NCBI RefSeq assembly: GCF_008831285.2
Contig: NC_045141.1
Location: 21,854,742 to 21,918,741 of the forward strand
From: Nymphaea colorata
Lineage: Eukaryota; Streptophyta; Magnoliopsida; Nymphaeales; Nymphaeaceae
Direction of reading: 5' to 3'
DNA: 64,000 nt
Shown here: one piece after another, positions 39,077 to 50,325 of the stretch
Layout of the letters: each line of letters begins with the position of its first letter
Numbering within the stretch: the first letter of the stretch is position 1
The notes under the pieces: model-generated
The model's input: the letters and a program-made list of their open reading frames with translations, nothing else
Told to the model about the DNA's origin: nothing
Databases searched by the model: none
Program-made: the position numbers and the translations under genes

Positions 39077-40361
39077 TCTTGGTGAGGTATAGATTGCTAA
39101 GAATACGAATAAGGATTCTGATCTCATGTAGACTCCTCAATCTTTTAAAATAAAATTTGGGAAAATTTTCTTGTTTTCTGACCTACCATGCAGATAATTT
39201 GGAAAGGAACCGTATGTAATTATGCTAATAACAGCCACACTATTTGCAAAAGCTGTAACAAGGGCCTGAAGAAAACTACTCCCATAACCTGATAAAACTA
39301 AGAAAGTTAGCTACAACTGCAAGAAGATAATTTAGTAAAAGAGGGTAACATTGAAATAAGTCGCTATTTTTCAGGTTAAGGGAAGATCATTTTAGGCCCT
39401 TGTTGCTTCTGCTCTATACTTTATGTACAGTGAAAATGTAGGCCTGAAAATAAGATTTTCCTAAAATTTAGAGATAACGTATATGTATATACGTACATAC
39501 GTAAATACTAGAGAAGCATACAAGTTCTCAATTCTCATTCATGTCGGTTGACATTATTGAAGGCTTTCTCTCCCAAGACATCAGCTGTCTCTCTCTCTCT
39601 CTTGCTTTTGTATATATATTTATATATGGTGGTTGCAGGAAGAATCTAGGTCGACTCTTTTTGTCGTCTTCATCTCGTCGGCATCTTCAATTCTTTAACT
39701 CGTCATTAAGGACGGATATTTGATCACAGTATGAAGAAGTCATGAAACAAAGGATGGCAGTAGCGATTTTGATTTATCAAACTGTGATTCTTGGTTGCAG
39801 AGATTTGTTCTTCCAGTGACATTTGCAGATCACATGCAGCAGCTATTTTGTTAGTGTAGCACATAATTGTTACTATATTGTAGTTACTACTTTAATTCAA
39901 CGGAAGATCTTATAAAATGTGGCGATCACAAGGCAAAGCAAACATGCCATCAAGGATTGGTAAATTTTTTTGATATCACATGCTCGCACGCATTGCTCCA
40001 ACGCACAGTTGATAGAGTAGAGGACCCATTAACATGATTGATCCCGTGCTGATATCGTCAACAGTGTCCGTCTTTGCAACTGATGGTACCAATGCATAAT
40101 GGCGGTTTCTGCCATATATAATCACTAATTGCAGGGACCCTTACCTTGAGACCAGCTGGCGAAAGGCCCCTTTCGGTTATCGTGAAGAAATATACATAAA
40201 AATTTGAAGGCACCCACAGAGTTTTTTGTTCCATTTCGGGCGTTCATGGCGAAGGGCAGTTTTTAATGTTCTTGGCATCCATGTTTGACAGAGCATGCTC
40301 CACAGAACACCTTATTTTTATAAGAGGTGTTCTGCGCGACAATCAAATGATATATAAGAGG

Positions 40362-40450
40362 AACGTTTGATTTCTCGTTATTGGGACGCAGGAGGCAGGA
40401 CGCTCGGGAAGACCGATTTCTGACGTCCCAAAAACAGGAAGATCAAACGT
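40362..40450. repeat. Imperfect inverted repeat / hairpin
   Basis: AACGTTTGAT at 40362 faces ATCAAACGT at 40442-40450, with an inner pair GGGACG / CGTCCC. This predicts a foldback of about 89 bases. Just upstream, AGAACACCT and AGGTGTTCT near 40304-40332 form another short palindrome. It may be a small foldback element; no target duplication was found. Confidence 0.45.
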
Positions 40451-41445
40451 AGCGCCGTTATAGGGGCTGCTTTTGTGTCACCAGTGGAACAAGTGCTCCA
40501 CTAAATGCATCCGATGTTCCCGTTATTCCACCATCAGATGTAAATTCCACAGGCGGTGAACCAAACGTCCGGAAGGAAGGTACCAAGCCATGGAGTGATG
40601 CATTTTGCCTTGAAGCAAAGACATACTTAAGAAACCACCTTCTATCGACAATCACAATGGGCCCAACTCTCCAGAAATTTTCTATTTCTGGCGATAATTT
40701 CCGGCTATCACCAACATTGCGAAGGACAACATGAAGCCTGATGTTATGTTTTTGTCCCCATACTTACCAGTCCCCCTCGTTTTCATGTTGCTCTTAATCA
40801 AATCAGACTCTATAGATAAGATTCTCAATTGGTAGATCTTAGAATAGAAACATATGAATTCGGGTTTTCAAATTTTGACAACAATAGAAGATTGTTAATT
40901 ACGATAAATTTCAACCTGCAGGGTGGATTGCGGCCGTTTGAAGATTGGGTTTCACGAAATCAACTATGTAGGTAAGAGATGGAGTCCAATTTGATCAGCA
41001 CAACCTGCAATAATGAAATTTTGAGAGCGGAAATAAAGATAGAACTGGTAACGGGGATGATTCAATCAGGCGCAGGATCGCCTCTGTGCTCAGTAGGTAA
41101 TGGGGGGATCAACCATCCATAATGACACATGAAGGCAACGGTCCTTTGAATTATCTTTCTTACACAACAGCAGGAAGATGCTGCTGATCCTTGGAAGCCA
41201 CAACGGAGGTTCAGTTGGACATTTTCTACATGAACGGCATCAAACCGAGCAACCTTTCTTATAATACATTTTCAAGACCTCATTGATCCTTGAAGGCCAT
41301 ACCAAAACAAGAGGAATATAGAGTACAACTTAGACTGAAATACCAAAATTTTTTTGTATAATAAAACAAAAACGGTAGCATGGTGCTTTGATGGTTGATC
41401 TTCTATCTGAAAAAGACAAAACCTCATATTATCATACACTTTGTT

Positions 41446-44400
41446 TCATCTGCTGGACCTCCGCCGTCGTCTCCGGCATTCAAAGCAGTTGTTACAGGTG
41501 GTATGAAGTTCCACTGCTCTATTTTTGCTTCCCTGGAACTTTTCTGGTGAAATATTAAGCTCTTGGATCAGAACTTGGCGCAGCTTCTCATTCTCTTCAG
41601 TGAGTTCTTCAATGAGTCTTTGGTGCTTCAATAACTGAAACAAGGTGCACAATATATTGAGAGAGAGAGTTTGATCTCAATAAACATATAAATGCTAAGA
41701 CTCCAAAAAGGCATAAAAGATTTAAGGCACACATGATATACATGCGTTGCTTAAAGCAGCATTGTTACACCTAAAAACAACTTGAACATGCAAGCACGTT
41801 AATGATAAAGGCCTCCAGCCTAAAAAACAACAGAATGAGAAGCAAAGCATCAAAACAATGTTTGATGCACACAAAAGTTCAAGAATAAGATCATCACAGG
41901 CATCCAAGGGAAACCAAGCAAGGCAAATTAATGCATGCACAATGTGCTTACCTGGAAGAAATATCATTTTGATAGCCCAGCGATCAGGGAAATCAAATTC
42001 ACGTTGAAATATGCATGAGATGAGGACTTGGATAGGTTTGCACGGTTTCATGCAAAATAGACTTTACAAACAGCAAAACTTAAGTTTAAGTTGGCAAAAT
42101 AAACCGTGGAAAACTTCTGTTGAACTTACCACTTGAAAGGCATTGTTCTCTAACTGTAATTTACTTGCCTGCAAGATGCAGAATGCCTCAAATAAGTTAT
42201 AAGAGCATATATCAAATAAGGCAGTGGAGAAAGGAACATATCTTCAGTTTATAGTACTATCATACAGAAGATCTAAACTTATCCGATGAAAAAAAGGTGA
42301 TATAATCTATGGGAAAGAAGAAGATCAAGTTATGACATGAGCTCCAGGAATTGAGGCAAACAAAGAACAGCCCATCCTTACTCTTCTTTCCAGGAATTTC
42401 AAAAATGAACTGAAGCCTCAAAATCTAAACAATAAATAGCAACAGTTATGGATGCGGTAGCCTGCACTCCAGTTCTGCTGTCAGAAATCTATATTGCTAC
42501 GCTATATAACTTGTGAATTATACATTCCTAATCCACCCCTATTAATTAGGCCAGCAATGTGGATGAGATTTACGTCACTGAAAGAGCAAGTCACATACAC
42601 TCTACCATATTAATCTCACAATGCCTTTGCAGTTCAAATTTAGGCCCCAAAACAACGAAAGTCTGATACAAGATGATAAGTCAGGTCAGGTGGAGAAAAT
42701 AAAGAATAGCATGCATTCTCAACCAGAAAAAGAATCACATAGCAGAAATTAAGAACAAAAATAAAAGGAATTAGCATAGCATCAGAATCATAGAAAGTAG
42801 TAGTGCTAGAAAATCGGATTCCATCCATACCTTATCTACCTTTACTACATAGCAGCAGTGAAATGTTTTGGCTGTCTGCTAATTTCATAATACCCTAATT
42901 AGGAGTTCGTTTTCCAAATTACCCCCTCCAGAATATCTGAGAACAGCTATCCTAATAAGGCTGCGTTTTTGTGGGCTCTACTTCTATCGATTGTGCTTAC
43001 CAATTCATTGAGCGGCAATTCCTTATCATCTTGGAAAAGAGAATTATCTTGATAATTGCTGACGACTTTGCTAGTATTACCACCAAGAGAAGCTTTCGAT
43101 AGATTGCCTATCTCATCTTGAAAAGAAGAATTATCTTGATAATTGCTGATGACTTTGCTAATGTGACCACCAAGAGAAGCTTTGGAGAGATTGCCTGTCT
43201 GGCCAACTGAACTTTGTTCTACATTTTCTGCAGCTCCAGAAACCATCTGTAAGACATTTCCGCTTCGAGTTTGACCTCCTAGATAACCCATATTGCTCTG
43301 CAATGCTTGTGAGGCAAGGTTTTGGCCCGCAGAAAATCCAGGAATACCTCCTGCACTCTTCATCATCTTAGCAATCATTTGCTGGCAAGTGGCAAAAACA
43401 TCAAAATATGTTAGATAAACTGATAGAAAGAGTATGCATGCCACCATGGGGGAAGAGAATGCACTAATCTACCTCAAAACGAGATTGAATCTGATTGATC
43501 ACTCCAGGCTTCAAAGCAATGCCTGTCATTCAGATACATGACTGTATTACAGGTCTATTATGCAAGAAGCACAATTGACACTCATCAATTAATGGCCTTA
43601 TTAACTTCATAAAATAGGCAATTTTTAAGATACTGTGCAATCTTTTTAGTGAGACCATATGGAAACAGCTTCCCTCAAAAGATCAATATTTGGTCAATCG
43701 TACATATCTGAATGCTATGAAAGATTAGAAATAACTTGCGTGACTGAAGAAGTTATGAAAGGTTATATCTGCAGCTTTTCAGTTTACAATTTAACCCTTA
43801 TTAGTTTGTGTGTTTATGTGTACAACTAAATTATATGGTTTCGATGTGTTTGCATGATGTGAACATGGTGCCTACAGATAATAATTTCATATTCATCAGC
43901 TTCCAAAGCACCATCCTTTCAGCCAAAAACAAAGCAGAGCACCAAGCCTTTCCTTTCTTGCTGCAATAAAGCTTGGTAACTAAGTTTGGAATAAGAAAAT
44001 TAGCTCATATCAAGTTTGGCATTAACTCCTTCCAAATTTTCTCTAGTAGGAAAAAGATGGGGATAGGTCCCCATGTTTTATTCGAAATAATAAATAGCAA
44101 AGTATAAAAATAGTACTAAAATATGAAATAACTCAAAGAAGACAAATCCCAACTCTGGGGATGGTCTGGCACAGTAATGCAATCTGATTCTTGTTGTTGA
44201 CAGTAACTAGGATTCTTACAGGTCACCCTACTGCAACACAACCAATCAACCTATATAGGGAAATTTTGCATTTCAACAACCTTTCTTTAGAACAATGAGG
44301 AGTTTTGGCTATTAGAGCTTCACCCCTTATTAATGGAGAAATAAAAGAATCTTAACTGAGGTTCCGTTGTCTATCCTCAAACATACAAATTTTATGCAAC

Positions 44401-45622
44401 TGAACCAGTTTGGACTTCCAATGACAGCACAGCCACAAGTTAAAAGTGTCAAAAGGATTTAATCTCCAAAATTAAACATTCTTCCAGTAATTCACAAATG
44501 CTGTCCACTATATCAGAAGATTATACTTTCTCATGGCATTAATAAACCATCTACACCTCCATGAAAGGAGAACTATTAACGTGTAGATGCTAGAAGATTA
44601 TCGCGGAGAAATACCAACACCAAAACCATGACCAATGCCAACTCCACAGCCCACGCCAGCTTCAATGTTCTTCATTCCCAACCTTCTCAACTGAATAACA
44701 AGGATAAGGACAAGTAACCACCAGTCAGATATGATTTTTTTCTTTTTGTTAAATGAATAACATAACAAACAAAAGGGTAACTTAAACACCACAAGGTCGG
44801 GTTGCTAAAAAGGTGTCTTACAGCGCTGTTCACATGAACACCAACGCCAGAAACGGCATCAGTTGCACCCCTCGTGGCGCTCATTACTTGGCCAACCATT
44901 GGAATTCCACCTGATACAAACACAAAAGATTAAGCTGTACGGATTTTCTAAATGCGAACATCTGAGTTCCAGAAAATGTCCCAGGAAAATGTAGTGAATA
45001 AAAAATGTGGAGCCATGGACGTCCATAGCTATCTATTTTCTTGACCAAAAAAACTATCTCTGCCATAGGAGTCTTCAACTCAGTATAAAGTATAAACACA
45101 TGAAGTCAGAGTTTGGAACTTAAGAATGCAAGCAAAGCTCTAACAGAAACAACTTGCCAGCGAGACTCGCCCCATAGGTGATAGGCCATTAAATATATGC
45201 ACATAGATCTGAAATACGGTTAAAAAGACGCAAGAAAAAATTCAACAATGAGTATAAGACACGCCGACGGAAGCATCACCACCATGCTGGGTTCACTAAA
45301 CTTCCCATTAAAGAACCTACCAACAATTTTTTTCTTGCTTCAATACGTGCTAAACACATCCATAACCGCATTAGACATTAAAGAGCTATTTTCTTAGCTC
45401 ACTCTTCCCAGATTATCTTTTTTTTCTCAAAGGAAGAAGAAAGAGAAGAACACTTCGTGCGCGATGCAGAAAAAGAAAAGAGAGAAACGTGAGATTGGTA
45501 CCTAAGTTTATGGGACGCCCAACTCCGATACCAATCCCGCAGCCAACGCCGAAGCCTGTGAAAACCTGGCCCACTTTGAAACTGAAAGGATTCTCCAACA
45601 CCAAGCCTCTTGAACCCTCCAT
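41446..45622 (-). CDS. Plant glycine-rich protein with C-terminal coiled coil, unknown function
   Basis: Seven exons on the minus strand: 45622-45502, 44910-44822, 44690-44615, 43522-43473, 43381-43001, 42168-42130, 41634-41446. They sum to 945 nt, 314 residues plus TGA, with consistent phases. The N-terminal half carries glycine-rich motifs FGVGCGIGIGVGRPINLG (about 24-41) and VGCGVGIGHGFGVG (about 83-96), separated by VGQVMSATRGATDAVSGVGV. I recall similar unnamed plant proteins but cannot name a function. Residues 113-239 are Ser/Gly/Gln-rich and include a 29-residue tandem duplication (175-203 and 204-232). Residues about 240-280 (LENNAFQV, then LIEELTEENEKLRQVLIQEL) form a strong coiled coil, followed by CNNCFECRRRRRRSSR, a cysteine pair and basic tail. 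The basic end could be a nuclear or nucleic-acid-binding signal; that is inference. Long introns hold no recognised gene. Confidence 0.85.
43022..43195 (-). repeat. In-frame 87-bp tandem duplication inside an exon
   Basis: Two 87-bp units, 43195-43109 and 43108-43022, each encode 29 residues of the form GNLSKASLGG, two variable residues, then SKV and SNYQDNS. They keep the reading frame of the glycine-rich/coiled-coil protein. The units differ at several codons, so the duplication is not brand new. Confidence 0.9.
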
Positions 45623-46792
45623 TGGGGACAGAAAATAGTATCTGTTTTGCTTGTTTGCTTCTTCGTTAACTGACTAGTTCTGACCTCGCTACTAATGGCG
45701 GCGAATTCCCATGGCCGTTCCGAGTAAGAGCTACAGAAGCTATTTATTATCTGAGAAGGCCTCATCGCAACCGAAGGGGAAGCAAGAGGGAAACCAACAC
45801 CTGAGCCGCTGCGCGGCTACCTAACAAAGACGCTGAGGCTCTCTCTCAAAGACCGTGCGGTTTGGGGATCGGTTGGTGAAACTGGTTCGGTTCGGTAGAC
45901 CTCAACCGTATCGTACCAGTCAGGCCGGTACATCAACTTAGGAGCGTTAATAGTTTAGATTTAAATCAGAAACCCGATCGAGGTCAATAACGTAACTTTT
46001 CGCCACTTTGAGTCTCAAATGCCACAAAACAGCGTTCAATTGAAGCTGCAACAGATGGATGGCCTACTTGCTTTTCACACATCTAATCTTGTTTTTCCCC
46101 CTTTGAGGATGAGAAGCAGTGGCAATAAGAGAAGAACCTGAATCTATATTCCAGTCATGTCACTTAACGGCCGGAGCTTTCCATGTTGTTGTCTTAGTAA
46201 AGGATGGTTTTTACGGCTTGCTACTGGCACATTATGTCTTTGTGGGCATCCTCTATTGCATCCCAATTCCCAAGAATCAGGTGAAGTTTGGTGTCTCCTC
46301 TGCCGATGCTTTCTTCCTTCAACTTTAAAGTTGACAGATGAAGAAAGTTTAAGCTTTCTCTGTCAGGAATTTGATTGCCTGTGTCTAGTCATGTGGACAA
46401 TCTTTACATGAGGTAAAGGTTATTCGGACGATATAATAACAGATCCAGTAAGCGATGTGGTCCTTGAACAACAATAACAAATACATATTGGTAGCTACAC
46501 TTCCCAACCAATACCAACTAACGCGATGCAATATAAGTATCTGTGCATTTTCCACAATGGGTGCCAAGTTTTCGTTTCGATTCATCACTAAAATATAGTG
46601 TTCTACACAACTACCTTGGACTTACAGATCAGGAGAATACATGAAAATAAAATGATGGCAGGTGCACACTCAAGCTGTGTATTTGAACTTTGAAGCAACA
46701 AATTCTGAAAAGAAAAACCAAAGAAGGAATCCCATTCCATGACTCGCAGAAACCAACAAATTCAGGCCCATGCTGAACTTCTAAGTAAGCGT
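45623..46792. other. Intergenic between the glycine-rich and BAHD-like genes
   Basis: It contains the promoter side of the glycine-rich protein gene and the 3' side of the BAHD-like gene. A plus-strand frame at 46119-46328 with some hydrophobic stretches was inspected and not recognised. Confidence 0.5.
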
Positions 46793-48068
46793 CTAAATCT
46801 TGTTTTGGGGAACAGTGACACCAATGAACCTATCAGAAGCACTGTCATCGTTGCTACCCATGATGATAACAACCCCTTCACCATGAAAAGGCTCTATCAG
46901 ATATGAGACACGCACTGGTTTGCTGTTCCCCTGAAAATCTACTTCATAAGGGCTTAAGGCATCCCAATTGGTGGCTGTCAACCCCTTACTGATGTCGCTC
47001 TGTTCCTTGGATAAGCCTTCAGAATCCTCAGCAGTTAGGCACAAGCTGACTTTTTTACTTCTCTTGTCTTTAGAGCTGAATAATGAGAACGCTGCTGATG
47101 CTTCACCTGCATAATTCTGCTTAGCTTTATCATAACATAAAGAAGCAAGAACCTCCAAAGGATCAACATGGCCAGTTACACATCTGCCATCTTGCACAAC
47201 CATAGATAGTCTCTTCATGTTTGCAGCAGACAGCTTAAAAACTACAGTTTCATAATGAGGATAACCGCATGGAGCATTAAGCACGTTGGAGAGAATAGAC
47301 TTCCTTATGATTGGCCGGTAAAACAGTGGAAGTTTTGAGGGATCATTGCTCTTAGGAGCAAGCTTTAGGTGATGCTCTGACCAAGTTTTGACGAAGTTTG
47401 TGAGGATTAAGGGGTCTGCAACGAGGAGGCTGCAGCTAATCCCAATTGAGAATTCTTCTCCTTGGAAATTGGTCACCTGGAAAGACAGCAAAAGGTCAAA
47501 CACCAAGTCAATTACAAGCAGCTCTGTAAAGCTTATGCAAGTCAGGCAGGAGCAAGGATCTTCAGAAAGTTTGTTTATCATTACAATTACCAGGAATTTG
47601 TCTATCTGTCTCACCAATTTGAACAAGTACCTGAACATAACACAGTGGGGAGTTCTGAGGATGATCATGGTCCACATCCTTCCAGTAAGCAAGTTGTGCT
47701 TCCATATTCTTGTTATTGGCCACACCCTCTTGCCAGTCCTTCAGCCTGCAGTTTGCCTGCGCAGACACAAGCCTAATTCCTGCATCGTTGCACTTCACAG
47801 CGTAGTGGTCCTCGGCATCAACCCGACCAGCGAGAACAGGCAAGTCAGGCAGTGCATTGGTAAGGGACTCCTTGATCCAACCTCCTAGAATCAATGCATC
47901 CTTGTCTGGCTCCCACATTTGTTTGTAATAGAAGATGATGCTTATGTGCTCTGTGAACAGCTCCCTGCTGCTCCTGCCACTGAGATCGATCAGGTGCCTT
48001 AGCCCGGGCTCAGTTGCCTTAGCCGGCACAACTGTTTGCATTGCTTGCATCTGCAGATCTCCTGCCAT
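46793..48068 (-). CDS. BAHD-family acyltransferase homologue lacking the catalytic motifs
   Basis: Two exons, 48068-47631 and 47476-46793, joined in phase 0, give 373 residues plus stop; active BAHD enzymes are usually about 430-460. The BAHD fold is recognisable: an N terminus with TVVPAKATEP and LIDLSGRS, then LTNALPDLPVLAGRVD, then the central and C-terminal stretches GEEFSIGISCSLLVADP and WDALSPYEVDF with KPVRVSYLIEP. BAHD enzymes move acyl groups from CoA to alcohols or amines using the HxxxD histidine. Here that site reads LLVAD (Leu163 to Asp167), so the histidine is missing, and DFGWG reads DFQGN (326-330). The frame is otherwise intact and spliced, which suggests a kept non-catalytic or regulatory protein rather than a pseudogene, as discussed for CER2-like BAHDs. 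The true substrate or role cannot be told. Confidence 0.85.
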
Positions 48069-48149
48069 GGTGTTGGTCCTGAAACAAACAGCTGCTATAC
48101 CTGCAAATTTCTCTGGTACTTGTTAGTGCCTCTAGTGTCCATGGGCCTT

Positions 48150-48160
48150 TATTTATTGAT
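48150..48160 (-). promoter_or_regulatory. Possible TATA-like element of the BAHD-like gene
   Basis: On the minus strand the sequence reads AATAAATAAAG about 85-90 bases before the ATG at 48068. This fits a weak TATA element; there is no further support. Confidence 0.3.
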
Positions 48161-49126
48161 GTAAGGAGGGTGGGATTGAGCAATGAAAGGCGGGGTTGGA
48201 TACAACTACTATGGAGAACTGCGGACCTACATTGTTAGCCAAAAATCAAGAAGAAGAATATGGGAAAAAACTCGTTTGGTGTTAATTTGGTAACCTTCTC
48301 CAATTGGCATACTAATTTCCAAAATAAATGCTCTAGTTGGTTGATGTTGGACCACAGCAAGAACATAGACCAACCCATAAATGATGCTCATCTACCCATA
48401 AAGTGATTTCCAATATTTAAAATCGAGCATTAAGCAGAGCTATCAATGCTTCAGATTTATGTCATTCGACAAAAACAGATGGGTAGAGAGAGATGAGCGC
48501 ACGAAAAGCTTGTTCCATAAATTAGTCAGGTCGGTTGATGAACATTAATCGCAACCATTTTTGACCAATATCTCACTCTTAGTTAATGAGTTTTGACTAG
48601 TTCAGATTGAGTTTGATTGTTTAATTTGCTCGTCTCATTTACCATGTCCACATAAAACTTCAGCATTAACCAAATGAAGCTTGCTCTTCCGCAACAAACC
48701 ATGACCTCGCACCCTAAACAAAGAAGAAACCCTCCATGACCTCATGCACAGAAAAGGAAGCAATAATTTTATTAATCAAGAGTATGGTTGGTTGATCTTC
48801 ATTCTGGAAAGTTCACTGTTTGACAAATATATGTCTATAGTTAAGGAGTCAAGTTAGTTAGATCCCCAACCTTATCATGAATACGAGTCTTGTTATTATA
48901 GTTCTTCCAATGAATTTAAGGGACCTGGATATAGACCCAAGTGGGGTTTATACTTTCTTTCACAATTCATGTTTGTGGATCCAACTTGTCAGGTATAATG
49001 AGAGGAGACTACGAATTAATAATCCGAGAGCAGAAGAGGACCCACATCCCCGTCTTATCCTTGTCAAGGAAACGTGTAAGATTCATGAGCGCAGATTTGT
49101 CCTTCATCTAATCAGAAAATCTCCTC

Positions 49127-49139
49127 TCTCTCTCTCTCT

Positions 49140-49195
<56 letters not shown>

Positions 49196-49215
49196 TTATT
49201 TATTTATTTATTTAT
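49127..49215. repeat. CT / TA / TTTA compound microsatellite
   Basis: A CT tract, then about 25 TA units, then TTTA units. It gives an artificial open frame rich in Tyr and Ile on the plus strand. Confidence 0.9.
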
Positions 49216-49775
49216 GAAATGGGCTAGAGCGAGTGCGGGCCCCTTTTGGTTGGTGGTTTGGTAGACTTAGGTTTGAAAACATTTGAGGAAGAAGGGAGTC
49301 TAACACGCACAAGTAAATCCTCTTTGCTTGTGGGTTGCACCAATATGGATATACGTATATATACAGCGAATGGTAGAAACCAGATTAATACGTCAACGAC
49401 AAAAACCAGGCCCTTTTAAATATGATATTTAATGTGCTTTTTTTTTTGAAATTTAACATTACTAATATGATCTTAAGGATAAGTTGATGCAATATATATT
49501 AAGTTAATCATTTTTTATGTTTTAATAGTGCTTTTATAATAAGAAAATATGAATGGCTCTCATAGCATCAAAATTCTGATAACGAAAAAATTAACATTTT
49601 TCATAAAACAACTTGATGTAAACTTTAAAGCATGTCTTATATCAAATTAGTTTTTATAAATATATTAGGATGTTTATATTTTATTTAAAATATTTTTTTA
49701 ACAAAAAAATAATGGTTCTCGTTTTTATTTCTGACCTAAGTGTGGTGTGTGTGTGTATATATATATATAAGTGAG

Positions 49776-50030
49776 TGAATATGAGTGAGTGAACGATAAC
49801 TAAGGCTGTTAGTGTAAGTAGATGGATGGTTAAGAGAAAAATAAAAATAAAAAAGTGTTAGTTAATATTAGATGACAAAAATAACCATCACTTTTGACAA
49901 AAATAACCATCACTTTTTTCTCATTATTTTTTTCTTAACCGTCTATCATCCGTCTATCATGTTGGTTTAGACTGTGTAGATTTGATGGCTGAGTGACTCT
50001 AAAAAGTTAGAGTCACTATTCAATTTATAT
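49776..50030. mobile_element. MITE-like element, copy 2
   Basis: The right end has CTTAACCGTCTATCAT, TTGGTTTAGACTGTGTAGAT and CTCTAAAAAGTTAGAGTCAC. The left end has AGTGAGTGAA and GATGGATGGTTAAGAGAAAAA in the inverse sense. The right-end segment TGACTCTAAAAAGTTAGAGTCA is itself a palindrome. The motif order matches copy 1 at 12.2 kb. TA-rich tracts flank it, hiding any TA target duplication. Confidence 0.6.
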
Positions 50031-50077
50031 ATATATATATACCAGACTTCTCAAATTTGTGTTAAATAAACCAAGTG

Positions 50078-50325
50078 TAGGTAGCGGTTATGACAAATTC
50101 GATAGAAAAGAAGGAATAGTGTGTATTTTTCGTTGGGGATTTCATGGAAGAAATCGTCGCATCTTCTTTCGATTCCGTATAAGAGATATCCGTTCGATCA
50201 GAATAGAAGTGAAAGAGGGTCTTTTTCCTCGCTGTGTCCTTTATATGAAAATTGGGGGTCAGGGAGACATTCCATTGACGCGTACCGTACCGATGAGAAT
50301 TTAACTCCACGAGAAATTGAACAAC
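50078..50325 (+). pseudogene. ycf4: Nuclear plastid DNA fragment: ycf4 copy B
   Basis: The frame reads [18 protein letters not shown], then [26 protein letters not shown] and GQGDIPLTR, which is the C-terminal half of plastid Ycf4. Similarity ends after the codons for [11 protein letters not shown] near 50321, with a short TACCG duplication shifting the frame just before them. Only this part of the gene is present and there is no plastid sequence on either side that I recognise. It shares the LFP and YMKI residues with copy A at 22.9-23.5 kb. Confidence 0.88.

Larger units (their letters stand above)
37841..41445. other. Intergenic between AGP and glycine-rich protein genes
   Basis: It starts with the AGP 3' untranslated region and otherwise holds no recognised gene. 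It contains a (TA)n tract (39038-39073), CT repeats near 39588-39602 and a hairpin-like inverted repeat (40362-40450). A minus-strand frame at about 40458-40655 has protein-like composition but was not recognised. Confidence 0.5.

Noticed and set aside
47388-47888. A 166-codon plus-strand frame over the BAHD-like gene
   Set aside because: It is antisense to conserved BAHD coding sequence and crosses its intron.
49127-49227. A Tyr/Ile-rich peptide on the plus strand
   Set aside because: It is a translation of TA and TTTA microsatellite sequence.
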